The notes under the pieces were generated by a model. The model worked only from the letters and a program-made list of their open reading frames with translations. It searched no databases and was not told the origin of the DNA. DNA of 33,476 nt from JBAYJY01 sp041664945 (lineage in GTDB: Bacteria > UBP15 > UBA6099): assembly GCA_041664945.1 (NCBI GenBank), contig JBAYJY010000033.1, positions 1-33,476 of the forward strand, in the 5' to 3' direction. Numbering within the stretch: position 1 is the stretch's first letter; each line of letters opens with the position of its first letter. A program made the position numbers and the translations under genes. Positions 24,423 to 33,370 of this stretch are shown in pieces.

Positions 24423-27137
24423 GTGGGCGCAAACATTAGCGGCGGCTCTATAGCTGATCCGCAAACGTCAACCCGCGCCTGCGCCGGGTCTGACACAGCG
24501 GCGCTTCGCCGCCGATACCTCTGGGCGGCCGCCGTTTTTATCGGCGCGCTCGCTTTTTATATCAAGTCGGCGGCGCCTGATTTTCTTTTCGACGACAATC
24601 CTGAATTCATAGCGACTTCATATTATCTCGGCATCGCGCACTCGCCGGGCTACCCTCTTGTGTCGCTGTTAGGCAAGCTTTTTACATACGCGGCGCCGGG
24701 CTCCGCGGGGTTCGCGGTCAACCTGATTTCGGTTTTCGCGGGCGCGGCGGCGATAGCGCTTGGATTTCTGCTTCTGATGCGGGCGACCGGATGGGTCGCC
24801 CCGTCGCTGCTCGGGGCCGCCATGATGGCCGTATCGCGTCTGTTCTGGGAACAGGCCGGGCAGGCCGATGTTTATGCGATCAACGGTTTTTTTCTTTTTC
24901 TGACATTTCATATTCTTTGGAGCCTCGACAAGGGGCGCCGCGACGCCATGCGGCTGGCCGCCCTGTCCGGGGTTTTCATCCTCGCGCTTTTCAACCACTA
25001 CACGATGGTTTTGGTTTTTCCCGTGTATGCCGGATACATCTTTTGGCTATACAGAGGGAGTTTTCCTGCTTTTTCGCGGATTATTCCGCTCGTAGTGTTT
25101 ATGGCGGCGGTTGGTTTTTCAGTGATGATGTATCTGCCGTTGCGGTCGGCGTCGAACCCGGCGCTTAACTGGGACGACCAGTCATTCGTGGCCGGGTTTG
25201 TCAAACACGTGCGGGGCGTCGATTTGAGAAAGGAGACGCCGCGCGTGTCGCTTTCCGTTAAGTGGCGGTTCGTCGAGGATTATGCCGGGCGGCTGTGGAA
25301 GGAGCGGACGCCGTTTTTGCTGCCGCTGCTGCCGCTCGGGTTCTGGGCGCTTGCGGCGGGAGGCCGGCGGTTCGGCCGGGGGCGTGGCTGGCTGCTGATC
25401 GGGGCATGGTTTTTCCTTTTTGCGGGCTACATAATGCTGCCGAACTATCTGTATGGCCCGCGCGCGTCTTATGTGGTGAAATCGTTTCACTGCACGTCGC
25501 TTCTCATGCTCGCGTTTTTCATGGGATTCGGGGCAGACTCGCTTCTGAGAGTTCTGAAAAAAGCCAGGTTGCCGTGGGGCGCCGTGTTTGGAATAGCCGC
25601 GGCGCTCGCCGTTTACTCGGGCCTTTCGGGCAGGACATCAGCCGACCACGCGAACGATACGCTCGCTCCCGTGTACGGGCGCAACATGCTCAGGACAATG
25701 GCGCGGGACGGAATTCTGTTCTCGACGCTCGAAACGGAAACTTTTCCTGTGATGAATCTGCGGGCTATTCACGGCCTGCGGCGCGACATAACTCTTCACG
25801 GACGCCACGGCGACACGATGGCCTCTGCGTTGACTATCGGCAAACCAGGCCAAGACAGCATTGAGATAGCTGAAGTCAGAGACATAGAAAAGTTCGCCAT
25901 AAAACACACTGTGTTTCAACGCAAGCTTTTCTTCACGAAGCGGCTCGATGTTCCGGGCAGGCCTGATCTGGCTGTTATCACGAACGGACTTCTCTATCAG
26001 CTCTCACCGGAGGGGAAATGGCTAAGCCGGCCGGACCCGTGGAATCAAATTGACATGACCGGGATAAATTACAGGTTCAAGGAATACGACACGATACAGA
26101 GAGGAGTGCTAAGCCGCTATCTCGTTCTGCGCGGGGAGCACTATCTCGAACTGGGGCAGTTGGACCGTGCGGTCGGTTACTTAAAACGCGCGGAAAAGTT
26201 TAACCCCGGCTCCCGGTTCCTGCGCGCAAATCTCGGCGCGATATACATGAGGGTCGGCGACTTCAAGGAGGCGCGCAACCAGTTCGAGGCAGGCCTCGCC
26301 GGCGATCCTGAGAATGTCGAGACGAGCATAGACACAGTCGCGATGTACAGCAACCTCTCGTTCATCTACGGAGCGTTCGGCGAGGACGCCAAGGCGCTGA
26401 AGGCGATAGAAACAGCGGTCGATCTGGACAAAAAGAACGAGTTGCTACGAGTCAACTTGGGAAAAACATACTGGCATAACGACAACTGCTTCGACGCGGT
26501 CCGGCAACTCGAAATTTCGATTCGGCTCGGCATAAACGACGCCGGAGTGTACAATGTGCTCGGAATTTGCAACGAAAGACTCGGGCATTACAGAACGGCT
26601 GATAAATATTACGAGAAGGCGCTGGCTACGAACCCCGCGCTGCCCGAGGTTTACAGGGACTTTGGGATATTTAATGCGTATGTGATGGACAGGCCCGCGA
26701 GGGCGGTTGAACTTCTGAACACATATCTTGAGATCGCGCAGAATGTGCCGGACGAGGCGGAGATCCGGGCGAACATCGGATTTCTGAATCAAGGCATAGA
26801 GAAATACGAGGCGGCGATAGCTTCATTCAGGATGGCGCTGCTGCTGGGGGCGGACACGACGCCGCGAAAGGCCGCCGTGATAAACGGGGCGCTGGCCGTG
26901 TGTCTCGAGAAAGCCGGCAGGGCGGACGAAGCCGCCGCGGAATTTGAGAAAGGTCTTGCGGGAGCGAATGAGTATCCTCAGATATATGTGGACTATGCGG
27001 ATTTTCTCGACCGGCAGAAAAAGACGCCTGGCCGCGCGCTGCGGCTTCTCGACAAGTATCTCGCTGCTGTTCCGAACCCAAAAGACAGAATCAGAGTCGA
27101 TCTGATAAGAACGCGCCTGAAAACGAAAATAAAATAA
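24423..27137 (+). CDS. DUF2723/TMEM260-like membrane glycosyltransferase with long TPR tail
   Basis: 904 residues from a GTG start that has only a weak ribosome site; no later start is plausible before the first helix. Residues about 28-420 are membrane-rich (about ten to twelve helices) with FDDNPEFIATSYYLGIAH and SPGYPLVSLLGKLF near 57-90, the signature of DUF2723. The first acidic loop reads DDNPE where many members have DSGE. Residues about 420-560 form a soluble linker, and 565-895 hold about eight TPR units (LRGEHYLELGQLDRAVGYL and NLGAIYMRVGDFKEARNQF are two). Family knowledge: human TMEM260 is an O-mannosyltransferase; bacterial members are mostly untested. Inferred role: lipid-linked sugar transfer to a protein or glycan on the periplasmic side, the TPRs binding the target. 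It is the second GT-C/TPR protein of the window. Confidence 0.85.
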   Translation: MGANISGGSIADPQTSTRACAGSDTAALRRRYLWAAAVFIGALAFYIKSAAPDFLFDDNPEFIATSYYLGIAHSPGYPLVSLLGKLFTYAAPGSAGFAVNLISVFAGAAAIALGFLLLMRATGWVAPSLLGAAMMAVSRLFWEQAGQADVYAINGFFLFLTFHILWSLDKGRRDAMRLAALSGVFILALFNHYTMVLVFPVYAGYIFWLYRGSFPAFSRIIPLVVFMAAVGFSVMMYLPLRSASNPALNWDDQSFVAGFVKHVRGVDLRKETPRVSLSVKWRFVEDYAGRLWKERTPFLLPLLPLGFWALAAGGRRFGRGRGWLLIGAWFFLFAGYIMLPNYLYGPRASYVVKSFHCTSLLMLAFFMGFGADSLLRVLKKARLPWGAVFGIAAALAVYSGLSGRTSADHANDTLAPVYGRNMLRTMARDGILFSTLETETFPVMNLRAIHGLRRDITLHGRHGDTMASALTIGKPGQDSIEIAEVRDIEKFAIKHTVFQRKLFFTKRLDVPGRPDLAVITNGLLYQLSPEGKWLSRPDPWNQIDMTGINYRFKEYDTIQRGVLSRYLVLRGEHYLELGQLDRAVGYLKRAEKFNPGSRFLRANLGAIYMRVGDFKEARNQFEAGLAGDPENVETSIDTVAMYSNLSFIYGAFGEDAKALKAIETAVDLDKKNELLRVNLGKTYWHNDNCFDAVRQLEISIRLGINDAGVYNVLGICNERLGHYRTADKYYEKALATNPALPEVYRDFGIFNAYVMDRPARAVELLNTYLEIAQNVPDEAEIRANIGFLNQGIEKYEAAIASFRMALLLGADTTPRKAAVINGALAVCLEKAGRADEAAAEFEKGLAGANEYPQIYVDYADFLDRQKKTPGRALRLLDKYLAAVPNPKDRIRVDLIRTRLKTKIK

Positions 27138-27205
27138 CCCGCGCTGTTACGCATAAACCCAATACGGTTCATATCGCCGCATTCGGGATAAAAGGCAAAT
27201 AACGG

Positions 27206-28147
27206 ATGGACCTGAGCGTTTCCATCGTCAACCACAGCAATCGCGAGCTGCTCGACGGTTGTCTCGCTTCCGTTCGCGCCGGAGCGGGCGAACTCGATTT
27301 CGAGACGATCGTTATCGACAACGTGTCCGGCGACGGCAGCGCGGCGATGGCGCGCGAAAAGTATCCGGAAGTCATTCTGATAGAGAATGAAAAGCGGCTC
27401 GGGTTCGCAGCGAACCAGAATCAAGGACTGCGGCGAGCGAAGGGCGAGTTCGTTGTATTGCTGAATAACGACACGGTTGTCGGGCCGGGCGCGCTGGAAA
27501 AGCTGGTTGCGTTCATGCGGGCGAACCCGCATGTGGGGCTGGCGGGGCCGCGACTCGTGAATCCGGACGGCTCGCTTCAGGAGTCCTGCTACCGGACGCC
27601 GACGCTTGGCGTTCTGCTGTACGACGCGCTTTTCATCAGTTCTCTGTTTCCGGGTCATCCGGCGTTCGGCGGATTCAAGCGCTGGGCGCACGACTCCGTG
27701 AGGGAAGTCCCGTCGATCAGCGGCGCGTGCGTGATGGCCCGCAAGGCGGCTGCGGATGAGGTCGGGCCGCTCGACGAGCGGTTTTTTATGTATTTCGAGG
27801 ACCACGACTGGTGTCTTCGTTTTCGCCGCGCGGGCTGGAAGATATGTTTTGTGCCTGATGCCCGGGTCGTCCACTACGGAGGCGGCAGTGACGGGCTGCT
27901 CGGTCACGACCGGTTCGACATGTTTTACCGGGGCATGAACCTGTTTTACGAGAAGCATTACGGGCGCGCATCGCTCGCAGCGGTGGCGGCGCTGAATGCC
28001 GCAGGCGCGGCGCTGAGGATAGCAGGCTGGGGGGCGCTCGCCCCGTTCAGCCGCGATGCGCGGGTGCGGTTTCGCGAAAGAACGCCGTACTTCAAGCGCC
28101 GCATAGCTTGGTATCTGACCGGCGAAGGCAAAAAGAAGCGGAATTGA
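27206..28147 (+). CDS. Family 2 glycosyltransferase (rhamnosyltransferase-like)
   Basis: 313 residues. GT-A fold with an N-terminal LSVSIVNHSNRELLDGCL (3-20), a nucleotide-contact IDNVSGDGS near 37-45, the metal-binding region LLNNDTVVGPGAL near 89-101 (NNDT in place of DxD), and the acceptor/catalytic block GPLDERFFMYFEDHDWCLRF near 188-207. No clear membrane helix; it ends in a basic tail that could touch the membrane. Adds a sugar from a nucleotide donor to a growing surface glycan in the cytoplasm; donor and linkage not predictable. Only a weak AAAGG precedes the ATG. Same strand as the DUF2723 gene 68 bases upstream. Confidence 0.92.
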   Translation: MDLSVSIVNHSNRELLDGCLASVRAGAGELDFETIVIDNVSGDGSAAMAREKYPEVILIENEKRLGFAANQNQGLRRAKGEFVVLLNNDTVVGPGALEKLVAFMRANPHVGLAGPRLVNPDGSLQESCYRTPTLGVLLYDALFISSLFPGHPAFGGFKRWAHDSVREVPSISGACVMARKAAADEVGPLDERFFMYFEDHDWCLRFRRAGWKICFVPDARVVHYGGGSDGLLGHDRFDMFYRGMNLFYEKHYGRASLAAVAALNAAGAALRIAGWGALAPFSRDARVRFRERTPYFKRRIAWYLTGEGKKKRN

Positions 28148-28297
28148 AGCCAAGCGTTCTCCGCCGGCGTATTTGTTCAGACGGCAGACCAGCGTGAGCC
28201 CCTATTAGATTCCCGGCCTATTGCGGCGTAAATTCATTTATTGAAAATCCGGCCTGACAATACTTTTATCAGCGAGTCAAATATTTTGCTGCATGTA

Positions 28298-28328
28298 TTT
28301 CGTCACAATCGACGAAATGTGGTATAAT
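28298..28328 (+). promoter_or_regulatory. Promoter with an overlapping operator-like inverted repeat, upstream of STAS gene
   Basis: Perfect TATAAT at 28323-28328 with a poor -35 (TCGTCA, 17-base spacer). A seven-base inverted repeat TTTCGTC / GACGAAA with a six-base centre covers 28298-28317, across the -35 region, as expected for a repressor or activator site. Confidence 0.45.
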
Positions 28329-28364
28329 CCTTTTTGCGTCAAAAAACGAATGGGCGGGGTTGTC

Positions 28365-28691
28365 ATGGAAATAGACATGAAAGAGCGCGAGAGCGCCGTT
28401 GTTCTTAATCTCAAGGGAGATATAGATTACAATTCATATAAAGGTTTCAGCGCGATAGTGGCTGATTTGCTGGAAAAGAAGACCGCGCGGATAGCGCTTA
28501 ACATGGCGGCGGTCACGCACATAGACAGCATGGGGCTGGGCACGATAACCAAGCTTTGGAAGACGGCCGATCAACAGGGCGGCGCGCTCGTTCTGGCTGA
28601 AGTGCCTAAGAATATAAGAAACATGATCAAGCTGGTCAACCTCGACAAACGCATCTCGATTTTCGACACGGTCGATGAGGCGTTGGCCTGA
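28365..28691 (+). CDS. STAS-domain protein, anti-sigma factor antagonist type
   Basis: 108 residues from the ATG at 28365, the standard size for a lone STAS domain. Longer starts at 28293 and 28350 exist, but the first lies upstream of the promoter's -10. The domain runs from VVLNLKGDIDYNSYKGF to DKRISIFDTVDEALA. The phosphorylation loop reads HIDSMGLGTI: the canonical DSSG has become DSMG, so the Ser usually phosphorylated by anti-sigma kinases is Met, with the neighbouring Ser retained. Family role: bind an anti-sigma factor or partner kinase to release sigma, or act in a stress or signalling complex. No partner kinase or sigma gene is in the window. Followed after 56 bases by a gene on the other strand. 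Confidence 0.85.
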   Translation: MEIDMKERESAVVLNLKGDIDYNSYKGFSAIVADLLEKKTARIALNMAAVTHIDSMGLGTITKLWKTADQQGGALVLAEVPKNIRNMIKLVNLDKRISIFDTVDEALA

Positions 28692-28747
28692 CAGGCGTAT
28701 TTTCTCCTCTGGAATATTATTTCAGGAAATAGGGTTCGCTGTGCGTT

Positions 28748-29122
28748 TTATTCAGTCGAGCAATCGGCGCGGGGGCCGATTTTATGCCAACGGTTATCCT
28801 GAAGTTTTTGCCGCAGGGAACAGGCTTGGGAGAAAAAGGCGGCCGGTTCACGCGGCGCCAATTCGAGGAAAATATGCCACGGACGCTCTTTGTTTTCAAT
28901 GATTCGCTGTCGCAGAACGAAGAAGCCCTGAAGCGACTCGACAAACATGAATGAATAGTAATCGTCGAAATTTTCTATCGGAGGCTGAAAGTTGAATGCG
29001 TGTATGATATCGAGCCGCCCGCCGAGCCGCAGGTATGCGTAGTAGCCTTTGTCGCTCGCGTCGAAAAGAGTGATCTCGTCCTCTGTTTGAAAGGCGTTTT
29101 CCAGATTTTTGAAGAAGCTCAT
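28748..29122 (-). CDS. Small conserved-looking hypothetical protein
   Basis: 124 residues, not recognised. Balanced composition with aromatic-rich segments (YYAYLRLGGRLDIIHAFNF, DDYYSFMFVESLQGFFVL) and no signal peptide or membrane helix. No Cys pairs or nucleotide motifs. GGAG lies only two bases before the ATG, so initiation may be weak. It is convergent with the STAS gene and divergent from yjbQ. I keep it as a gene because the amino-acid usage is protein-like and no better frame overlaps it; function unknown. Confidence 0.6.
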   Translation of the reverse strand: MSFFKNLENAFQTEDEITLFDASDKGYYAYLRLGGRLDIIHAFNFQPPIENFDDYYSFMFVESLQGFFVLRQRIIENKERPWHIFLELAPREPAAFFSQACSLRQKLQDNRWHKIGPRADCSTE

Positions 29123-29165
29123 AGCTCCGGACCCGGCGCGGTTAGTTTCCCGGCGCGGTTTCTAT

Positions 29166-29192
29166 TATACTCAAGGTAATGTAAAATTTACA
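29166..29192 (+). promoter_or_regulatory. Possible promoter/operator of yjbQ-der
   Basis: AT-rich stretch with TATACT and a small inverted repeat TGTAAA-A-TTTACA (29180-29192) between the divergent hypothetical gene and yjbQ. No good -35 box. Confidence 0.25.
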
Positions 29193-29226
29193 CCCGTCAT
29201 ACCGTCGATAAGCGGGGATATACAAT

Positions 29227-29643
29227 ATGGTAAGACAGGCTGTAATCGAACTTGAGAGCAAGGGCGGCGGGGCGATGGCGGACATAACGGAAGAAGTCGC
29301 GAGCGCCGCCGCTGAGTCGGGCATGACCGACGGGATAGTGACGGTGTTCGTGCCGGGAGCGACCGGAGGGGTGACGACGATAGAGCACGAGGGCGGCTTG
29401 GTGAAGGATTTCGGGGAATTGATGGAGAGGCTGGCGCCGCGCGGCGCGGAATACGCGCACAACGAGCGCTGGGGCGACGGGAACGGCCATTCGCACGTGC
29501 GCGCGTCGCTGCTCGGGCCGTCGCTGACGGTTCCGTTGTCCGGCGGGCGGCTTACATTAGGGACGTGGCAACAGATAGTATTCGTGGATTTCGACGTTCG
29601 GAGGCGCTCGCGCCGACTGATCGTACAGATGGTTGGAGAATAG
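29227..29643 (+). CDS. YjbQ family protein (UPF0047, secondary thiamine-phosphate synthase type)
   Basis: 138 residues, normal family length. Hallmarks: GIVTVFVPGATGGVTTIEHE near 36-55, DGNGHSHVRASLLGPSL near 84-100 and LGTWQQIVFVDFDVR near 111-125; the conserved His residues of GHSH are thought to bind metal. Bacterial YjbQ can show weak thiamine-phosphate synthase activity in a genetic test, but its physiological role is unclear. Cytosolic. Three bases separate its stop from the der start, so they are co-transcribed. Confidence 0.93.
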   Translation: MVRQAVIELESKGGGAMADITEEVASAAAESGMTDGIVTVFVPGATGGVTTIEHEGGLVKDFGELMERLAPRGAEYAHNERWGDGNGHSHVRASLLGPSLTVPLSGGRLTLGTWQQIVFVDFDVRRRSRRLIVQMVGE

Positions 29644-29646
29644 AAA

Positions 29647-30996
29647 ATGGAAAAGACAAAGAAAACGCAACTGCCGCTGGTGTCGTTCGTAGGACGCCCG
29701 AATGTCGGCAAATCGACAATTTTCAACCGGCTGATCGGGCGCCGGGTGGCGATCGTTGACGACACGCCGGGCGTGACGCGCGACCGCATTTTCGGCCGCT
29801 GCACGATCGCCGGCAAGCAGGTTTATATAGTTGACACCGGAGGTCTGACCTCGTACACGGACAAAAGCGAGATGGACGCGAATATTCAGAAGCAGGCGAT
29901 GCTGTCATTCGAGGATTCCACGGTTTTGGTGTTGGTGGTGGACGCGCAGGCGGGGCTGCTGCCGGAAGATGAGTACGCGGCCAACATTCTGCGCAAGCAC
30001 AAATGCCAGGTTATCGTGGCGGCGAACAAGGCGGACAATGAAAAGATGGCGGAAACCGCGTCTGAATTTTTCGCGCTCGGATTCGGGGCGCCGGTTCCGG
30101 TGTCCGCGCTGCACGGATTCAACATGCCGGAGCTTAAGGAGCGGATAGGGAAGTTTCTGCCGCCTACCGAGCGGCTGGAGGAAAGAGGGCGCGCGGTGCG
30201 GTTCTGCATGGCCGGGCATCCGAACGTTGGCAAGTCGTCGATCGTCAACGCGATACTGGGCGAGGAGCGCTGTGTGGTTTCGCCCGTGCCGGGAACGACG
30301 CGCGACCGAGTGGACTCGGAATTCACGTATGAAGGACGCCCGTTCGTGATAGTGGACACCGCGGGAATCAGGCGCCGCAAGCTTAAAATGGACAAGCTGG
30401 AGTTCTACAGTTCGACGCGCGCGCGAAATGCGATCGCGGAATCCGACGTGGCGATACTGGTGCTCGACGCCAAGGAAGGCATCATCGAGGGCGACAAGCG
30501 GCTCGTCGCTGAGATCATAGCGCTGAAAAAAGGGCTGGTCATAGCTGTCAATAAAATGGATCTGGTTGATGAGCCGGCGCCGGAGCGGTTCGTCAACTAT
30601 CTGTCGAAGGAAGCCTCTTTTCTCAGGCACACGCCGGTGGTGTTCATGTCGGCGCTCAAGAGCGAGGGGATAGACGTGTTGCTCGACACGCTTGTGGATG
30701 TGTACGGGAGAATGAACGAGATGCTGCCGCACGAGTTGCTGAGGAACGTTGTTCTCGACGTGAGAGCGCTGTACTCGCCGCGTTCGCGCGGGAAGGTGTT
30801 CGGCGAAATCAAGGCGGTGCTGCACGACAGGACAAACCCGCCGCGCGTTGTGATTAAAGTGAACGACAAGGGCTTGTTCACGCCGGGATACATAAGGATG
30901 ATCGAAAGCCACATAAGGAACTGTTTCGATCTGACAGGCGTGCCGCTGGACCTGTCTCTGTCGGCTCCGCCGCCGAAGAAGCGAAAGAAAAAGTAA
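29647..30996 (+). CDS. der: Ribosome-associated GTPase Der (EngA)
   Basis: 449 residues. Two tandem GTPase domains: the first with GRPNVGKST at 16-24, DTPGVTRDR and NKAD, the second with GHPNVGKSS, DTAGIRRR and NKMD; then a C-terminal KH-like domain and a basic KKRKKK end. Der is needed for 50S ribosomal subunit assembly, in the cytosol. A GGAG in the end of yjbQ provides the ribosome site. Typical housekeeping gene with no oddities. Confidence 0.97.
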   Translation: MEKTKKTQLPLVSFVGRPNVGKSTIFNRLIGRRVAIVDDTPGVTRDRIFGRCTIAGKQVYIVDTGGLTSYTDKSEMDANIQKQAMLSFEDSTVLVLVVDAQAGLLPEDEYAANILRKHKCQVIVAANKADNEKMAETASEFFALGFGAPVPVSALHGFNMPELKERIGKFLPPTERLEERGRAVRFCMAGHPNVGKSSIVNAILGEERCVVSPVPGTTRDRVDSEFTYEGRPFVIVDTAGIRRRKLKMDKLEFYSSTRARNAIAESDVAILVLDAKEGIIEGDKRLVAEIIALKKGLVIAVNKMDLVDEPAPERFVNYLSKEASFLRHTPVVFMSALKSEGIDVLLDTLVDVYGRMNEMLPHELLRNVVLDVRALYSPRSRGKVFGEIKAVLHDRTNPPRVVIKVNDKGLFTPGYIRMIESHIRNCFDLTGVPLDLSLSAPPPKKRKKK

Positions 30997-31045
30997 AGTT
31001 TTTCCTTAATCCTTAGATACTATAGATACAGGCAGGCGCGCGGGC

Positions 31046-31085
31046 GCCGGCGCCGCGCGTTTGTGAAACGCCGCGCCCGGCTTTT
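31046..31085 (+). terminator. GC-rich hairpin after der, possible terminator
   Basis: Imperfect stem from GCCGG (31046-31050) to CCGGC (31077-31081), with inner CGTTT/AAACG pairs around GTG, then TTTT. The T-run is short and the next ribosome site is close, so termination may be partial. Confidence 0.4.
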
Positions 31086-31108
31086 GAGCCTGGAGGAAAA
31101 AAACAAAT

Positions 31109-32200
31109 ATGGCGATAGCATATTATTATCCGATAGTATTCGCAGTTGGCCTTATCGTCACTGTGCTGACGACGCCGCTTTTCATACGATTGGCATTCAG
31201 AGTCGGCGCGGTGGATAAGCCGGGTCCGAGGCGGGTGAATGTAAAGCCGATAACGCGGATGGGCGGCCCTGCGATGTTTCTCGGTTTCGCGGCGGCGTCG
31301 GTCGTGGCGGCGAGCGTGAATCTCGTGTCATGGCAATACATGTCAGCGGCGCTGGCCGGTTCCTTCATAGCGTTTTTGGTTGGTTTGTGGGACGACATCC
31401 GGTCGCTGCGCCCTGTGCCTAAGCTGCTCGGGCAGATCGCGGCGGGATGCGTCGCGTACGGGCTGGGAGTGCGAATAGAATTTGTCACCAATCCGTTCGG
31501 AAACGGAATGCTGCTGTTGCCTGAATGGATTTCGTTCGGCATAACTGTTTTCTGGCTGGTGGGAATAACGAACGCGATGAATCTGATAGACGGTTTGGAC
31601 GGCCTCGCGGCGGGGATAGTGAGCATTGCGACGCTGACTTTTTTTCTTGTGGCGGTGAGCAGGGGGCAGACGGAGAGCGCGCTGATGGCGCTTGCGGTGG
31701 CCGGCGCCTGCGGCGGTTTTCTGCGCTGGAATTTCTATCCGGCGAAAACGATCATGGGCGATTCCGGGGCATATTTTCTCGGTTTCACGGCGGCGGCGCT
31801 CGCGGTGAATGGAGCGTTCAAAAGCACGACGGCTCTCACGCTGCTGATTCCTATATTCGCGCTCGGAGTGCCGATTTTCGACACTACGTTCGCGATTGCC
31901 CGCCGGATTCACGACCACAAGCCGGTCATGCACGAGGCGGACAAGGGCCATCTGCACCACAGGCTGCTCGCCTCCGGCCTGAACCACAGGCAGTCGGTTC
32001 TGGTCTGCTATCTGATCACGCTGGCGCTTAGCGCGGCGTCGCTCGCGATGATAAAACAATGGAAACTGGCGCTGTGCCTTCTGGCGCTGGTAGCAGCCCT
32101 GGCGTTGTTGCTGCTTTTCGTCGGAAAAGTCATCAAGCGCAGAAGGCCTGATGGAACGATGTATGGGAAACCAAAAATCGACAACGCCGGGAAGGCATGA
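31109..32200 (+). CDS. Undecaprenyl-phosphate HexNAc-1-phosphate transferase (WecA/TagO family)
   Basis: 363 residues, about ten to eleven membrane helices. Signature blocks: GAVDKPGPRRVNVKPITRMGG near 32-52, the DD of GLWDDIRSL near 93-101, NAMNLIDGLDGLAAG near 156-170, MGDSGAYFLGF near 218-228, and the cytoplasmic HLHHRLL near 286-292 characteristic of the WecA/TagO branch rather than MraY. It transfers a HexNAc-1-phosphate (usually GlcNAc) from UDP to undecaprenyl phosphate, starting a surface glycan such as O-antigen or wall polymer. GGAGG lies twelve bases before the ATG. Directly followed by wecB. Exact donor sugar not determined. Confidence 0.93.
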   Translation: MAIAYYYPIVFAVGLIVTVLTTPLFIRLAFRVGAVDKPGPRRVNVKPITRMGGPAMFLGFAAASVVAASVNLVSWQYMSAALAGSFIAFLVGLWDDIRSLRPVPKLLGQIAAGCVAYGLGVRIEFVTNPFGNGMLLLPEWISFGITVFWLVGITNAMNLIDGLDGLAAGIVSIATLTFFLVAVSRGQTESALMALAVAGACGGFLRWNFYPAKTIMGDSGAYFLGFTAAALAVNGAFKSTTALTLLIPIFALGVPIFDTTFAIARRIHDHKPVMHEADKGHLHHRLLASGLNHRQSVLVCYLITLALSAASLAMIKQWKLALCLLALVAALALLLLFVGKVIKRRRPDGTMYGKPKIDNAGKA

Positions 32201-32203
32201 AGA

Positions 32204-33358
32204 ATGGATAAACAAAAAGGAAAGCTTAAAATATGCTCGGTGTTCGGGACGCGGCCCGAGGCGATCAAAATGGCGCCCGTGGTGCTTGAGGCGATGAAGC
32301 GCGAAAGCTGCGAGCATCGGCTGATCGTAACGGGGCAGCACAGGAAGATGCTGGACCAGATGCTGGAGCTGTTCGGGCTGAAGCCGGACTACGATCTTAA
32401 TATTATGCTGGAGAGGCAGACGCTGACGCAGATAACGACGCGTGCGCTGGAGGGAATGGCGGAGGCGTTGGCGGACGCGAAGCCGGATGTGCTGTTGGTG
32501 CATGGAGACACGACGACATCGTTCGTTGGAGCGTTGGCGGGCTACTACGCGCAGATACCGGTGGGACACGTTGAGGCGGGCTTGAGAACAGGCGAGCGCT
32601 ACAACCCGTATCCAGAGGAAATGAACCGGCGGCTGACAGATGCGATCGCGGACATATATTTCGCGCCGACGGTGTCGGCCCGAGAGCAATTGCTACGCGA
32701 GAACATTGAAGAACACAGGATATTCGTGACCGGCAATTCGGTGATAGACGCGTTGCTGATGGTGACGGAGCGACCCGAGCCGGACGGCCTGATTCCTGAT
32801 GTTCCGAAGGACGCTCCGGTGTTGCTGGTGGAAGCGCATCGCCGCGAGAACCTTGGCGAGCCGATGAGCCGGATTTGCCTCGGGCTTAAGGACCTCGTTC
32901 AAAAACACAAAAAACTGCACATTGTTTTTCCGGTGCATCTTAACCCGGCGGTGAGGGATACAGTTTTCGGGATACTTGATGGCGAGCCGCGAGTTCATCT
33001 GCTGCCGCCGCAGGACTATCTGCCGTTCGTAATGTTGATGAAGCGGGCGAAGATTATTCTAACGGACTCCGGAGGCATCCAGGAGGAGGCGCCGTCGCTG
33101 AAGCGGCCGGTTCTGGTGTTGCGCACCGTCACTGAGCGGCCGGAGGCGGTTGCCGCGGGCGCTGCGATTCTCGTCGGCCCGGACCGTGAGCTGATTGTCG
33201 AAACAACCTCGCGGCTTCTCACTGACGAAGCGTTTTACGCAGAGGCGACCAGCGTGTCGAACCCCTATGGCGACGGTCTTGCCGCGCGCCGCACTGTCGA
33301 CGCCCTTTCCTATTTCTTCAAACGATCGTCCGCGCCGCCGAAAGAGTTCGAGTTTTAA
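32204..33358 (+). CDS. wecB: UDP-N-acetylglucosamine 2-epimerase, non-hydrolysing
   Basis: 384 residues, standard length. Motifs: SVFGTRPEAIKMAPVV near 14-29, TGQHRKMLDQML near 47-58, HGDTTTSFVGAL, GHVEAGLRTGERYNPYPEE near 124-142, VTGNSVIDALL, EAHRRENLGEP and DSGGIQEEAPSLKRPVLVLR near 288-307. Interconverts UDP-GlcNAc and UDP-ManNAc in the cytosol, supplying ManNAc or ManNAcA for surface polymers. The hydrolysing (sialic-acid) type is less likely given the length and motifs. Three bases after the WecA-like gene, so an operon; the AAGG ribosome site lies at the end of that gene. A wecC dehydrogenase is not seen but could be beyond the window. Confidence 0.95.
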   Translation: MDKQKGKLKICSVFGTRPEAIKMAPVVLEAMKRESCEHRLIVTGQHRKMLDQMLELFGLKPDYDLNIMLERQTLTQITTRALEGMAEALADAKPDVLLVHGDTTTSFVGALAGYYAQIPVGHVEAGLRTGERYNPYPEEMNRRLTDAIADIYFAPTVSAREQLLRENIEEHRIFVTGNSVIDALLMVTERPEPDGLIPDVPKDAPVLLVEAHRRENLGEPMSRICLGLKDLVQKHKKLHIVFPVHLNPAVRDTVFGILDGEPRVHLLPPQDYLPFVMLMKRAKIILTDSGGIQEEAPSLKRPVLVLRTVTERPEAVAAGAAILVGPDRELIVETTSRLLTDEAFYAEATSVSNPYGDGLAARRTVDALSYFFKRSSAPPKEFEF

Positions 33359-33370
33359 TCGAAGAGAATT

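Noticed and set aside
26993..28153. 386-residue open frame on the minus strand
   Set aside because: Covers the clear GT2 gene in antisense; Arg/His-rich with no motif.
31343..32689. 448-residue open frame on the minus strand
   Set aside because: Antisense to the wecA-like and wecB genes, with Arg/Gln-rich composition and no domain.
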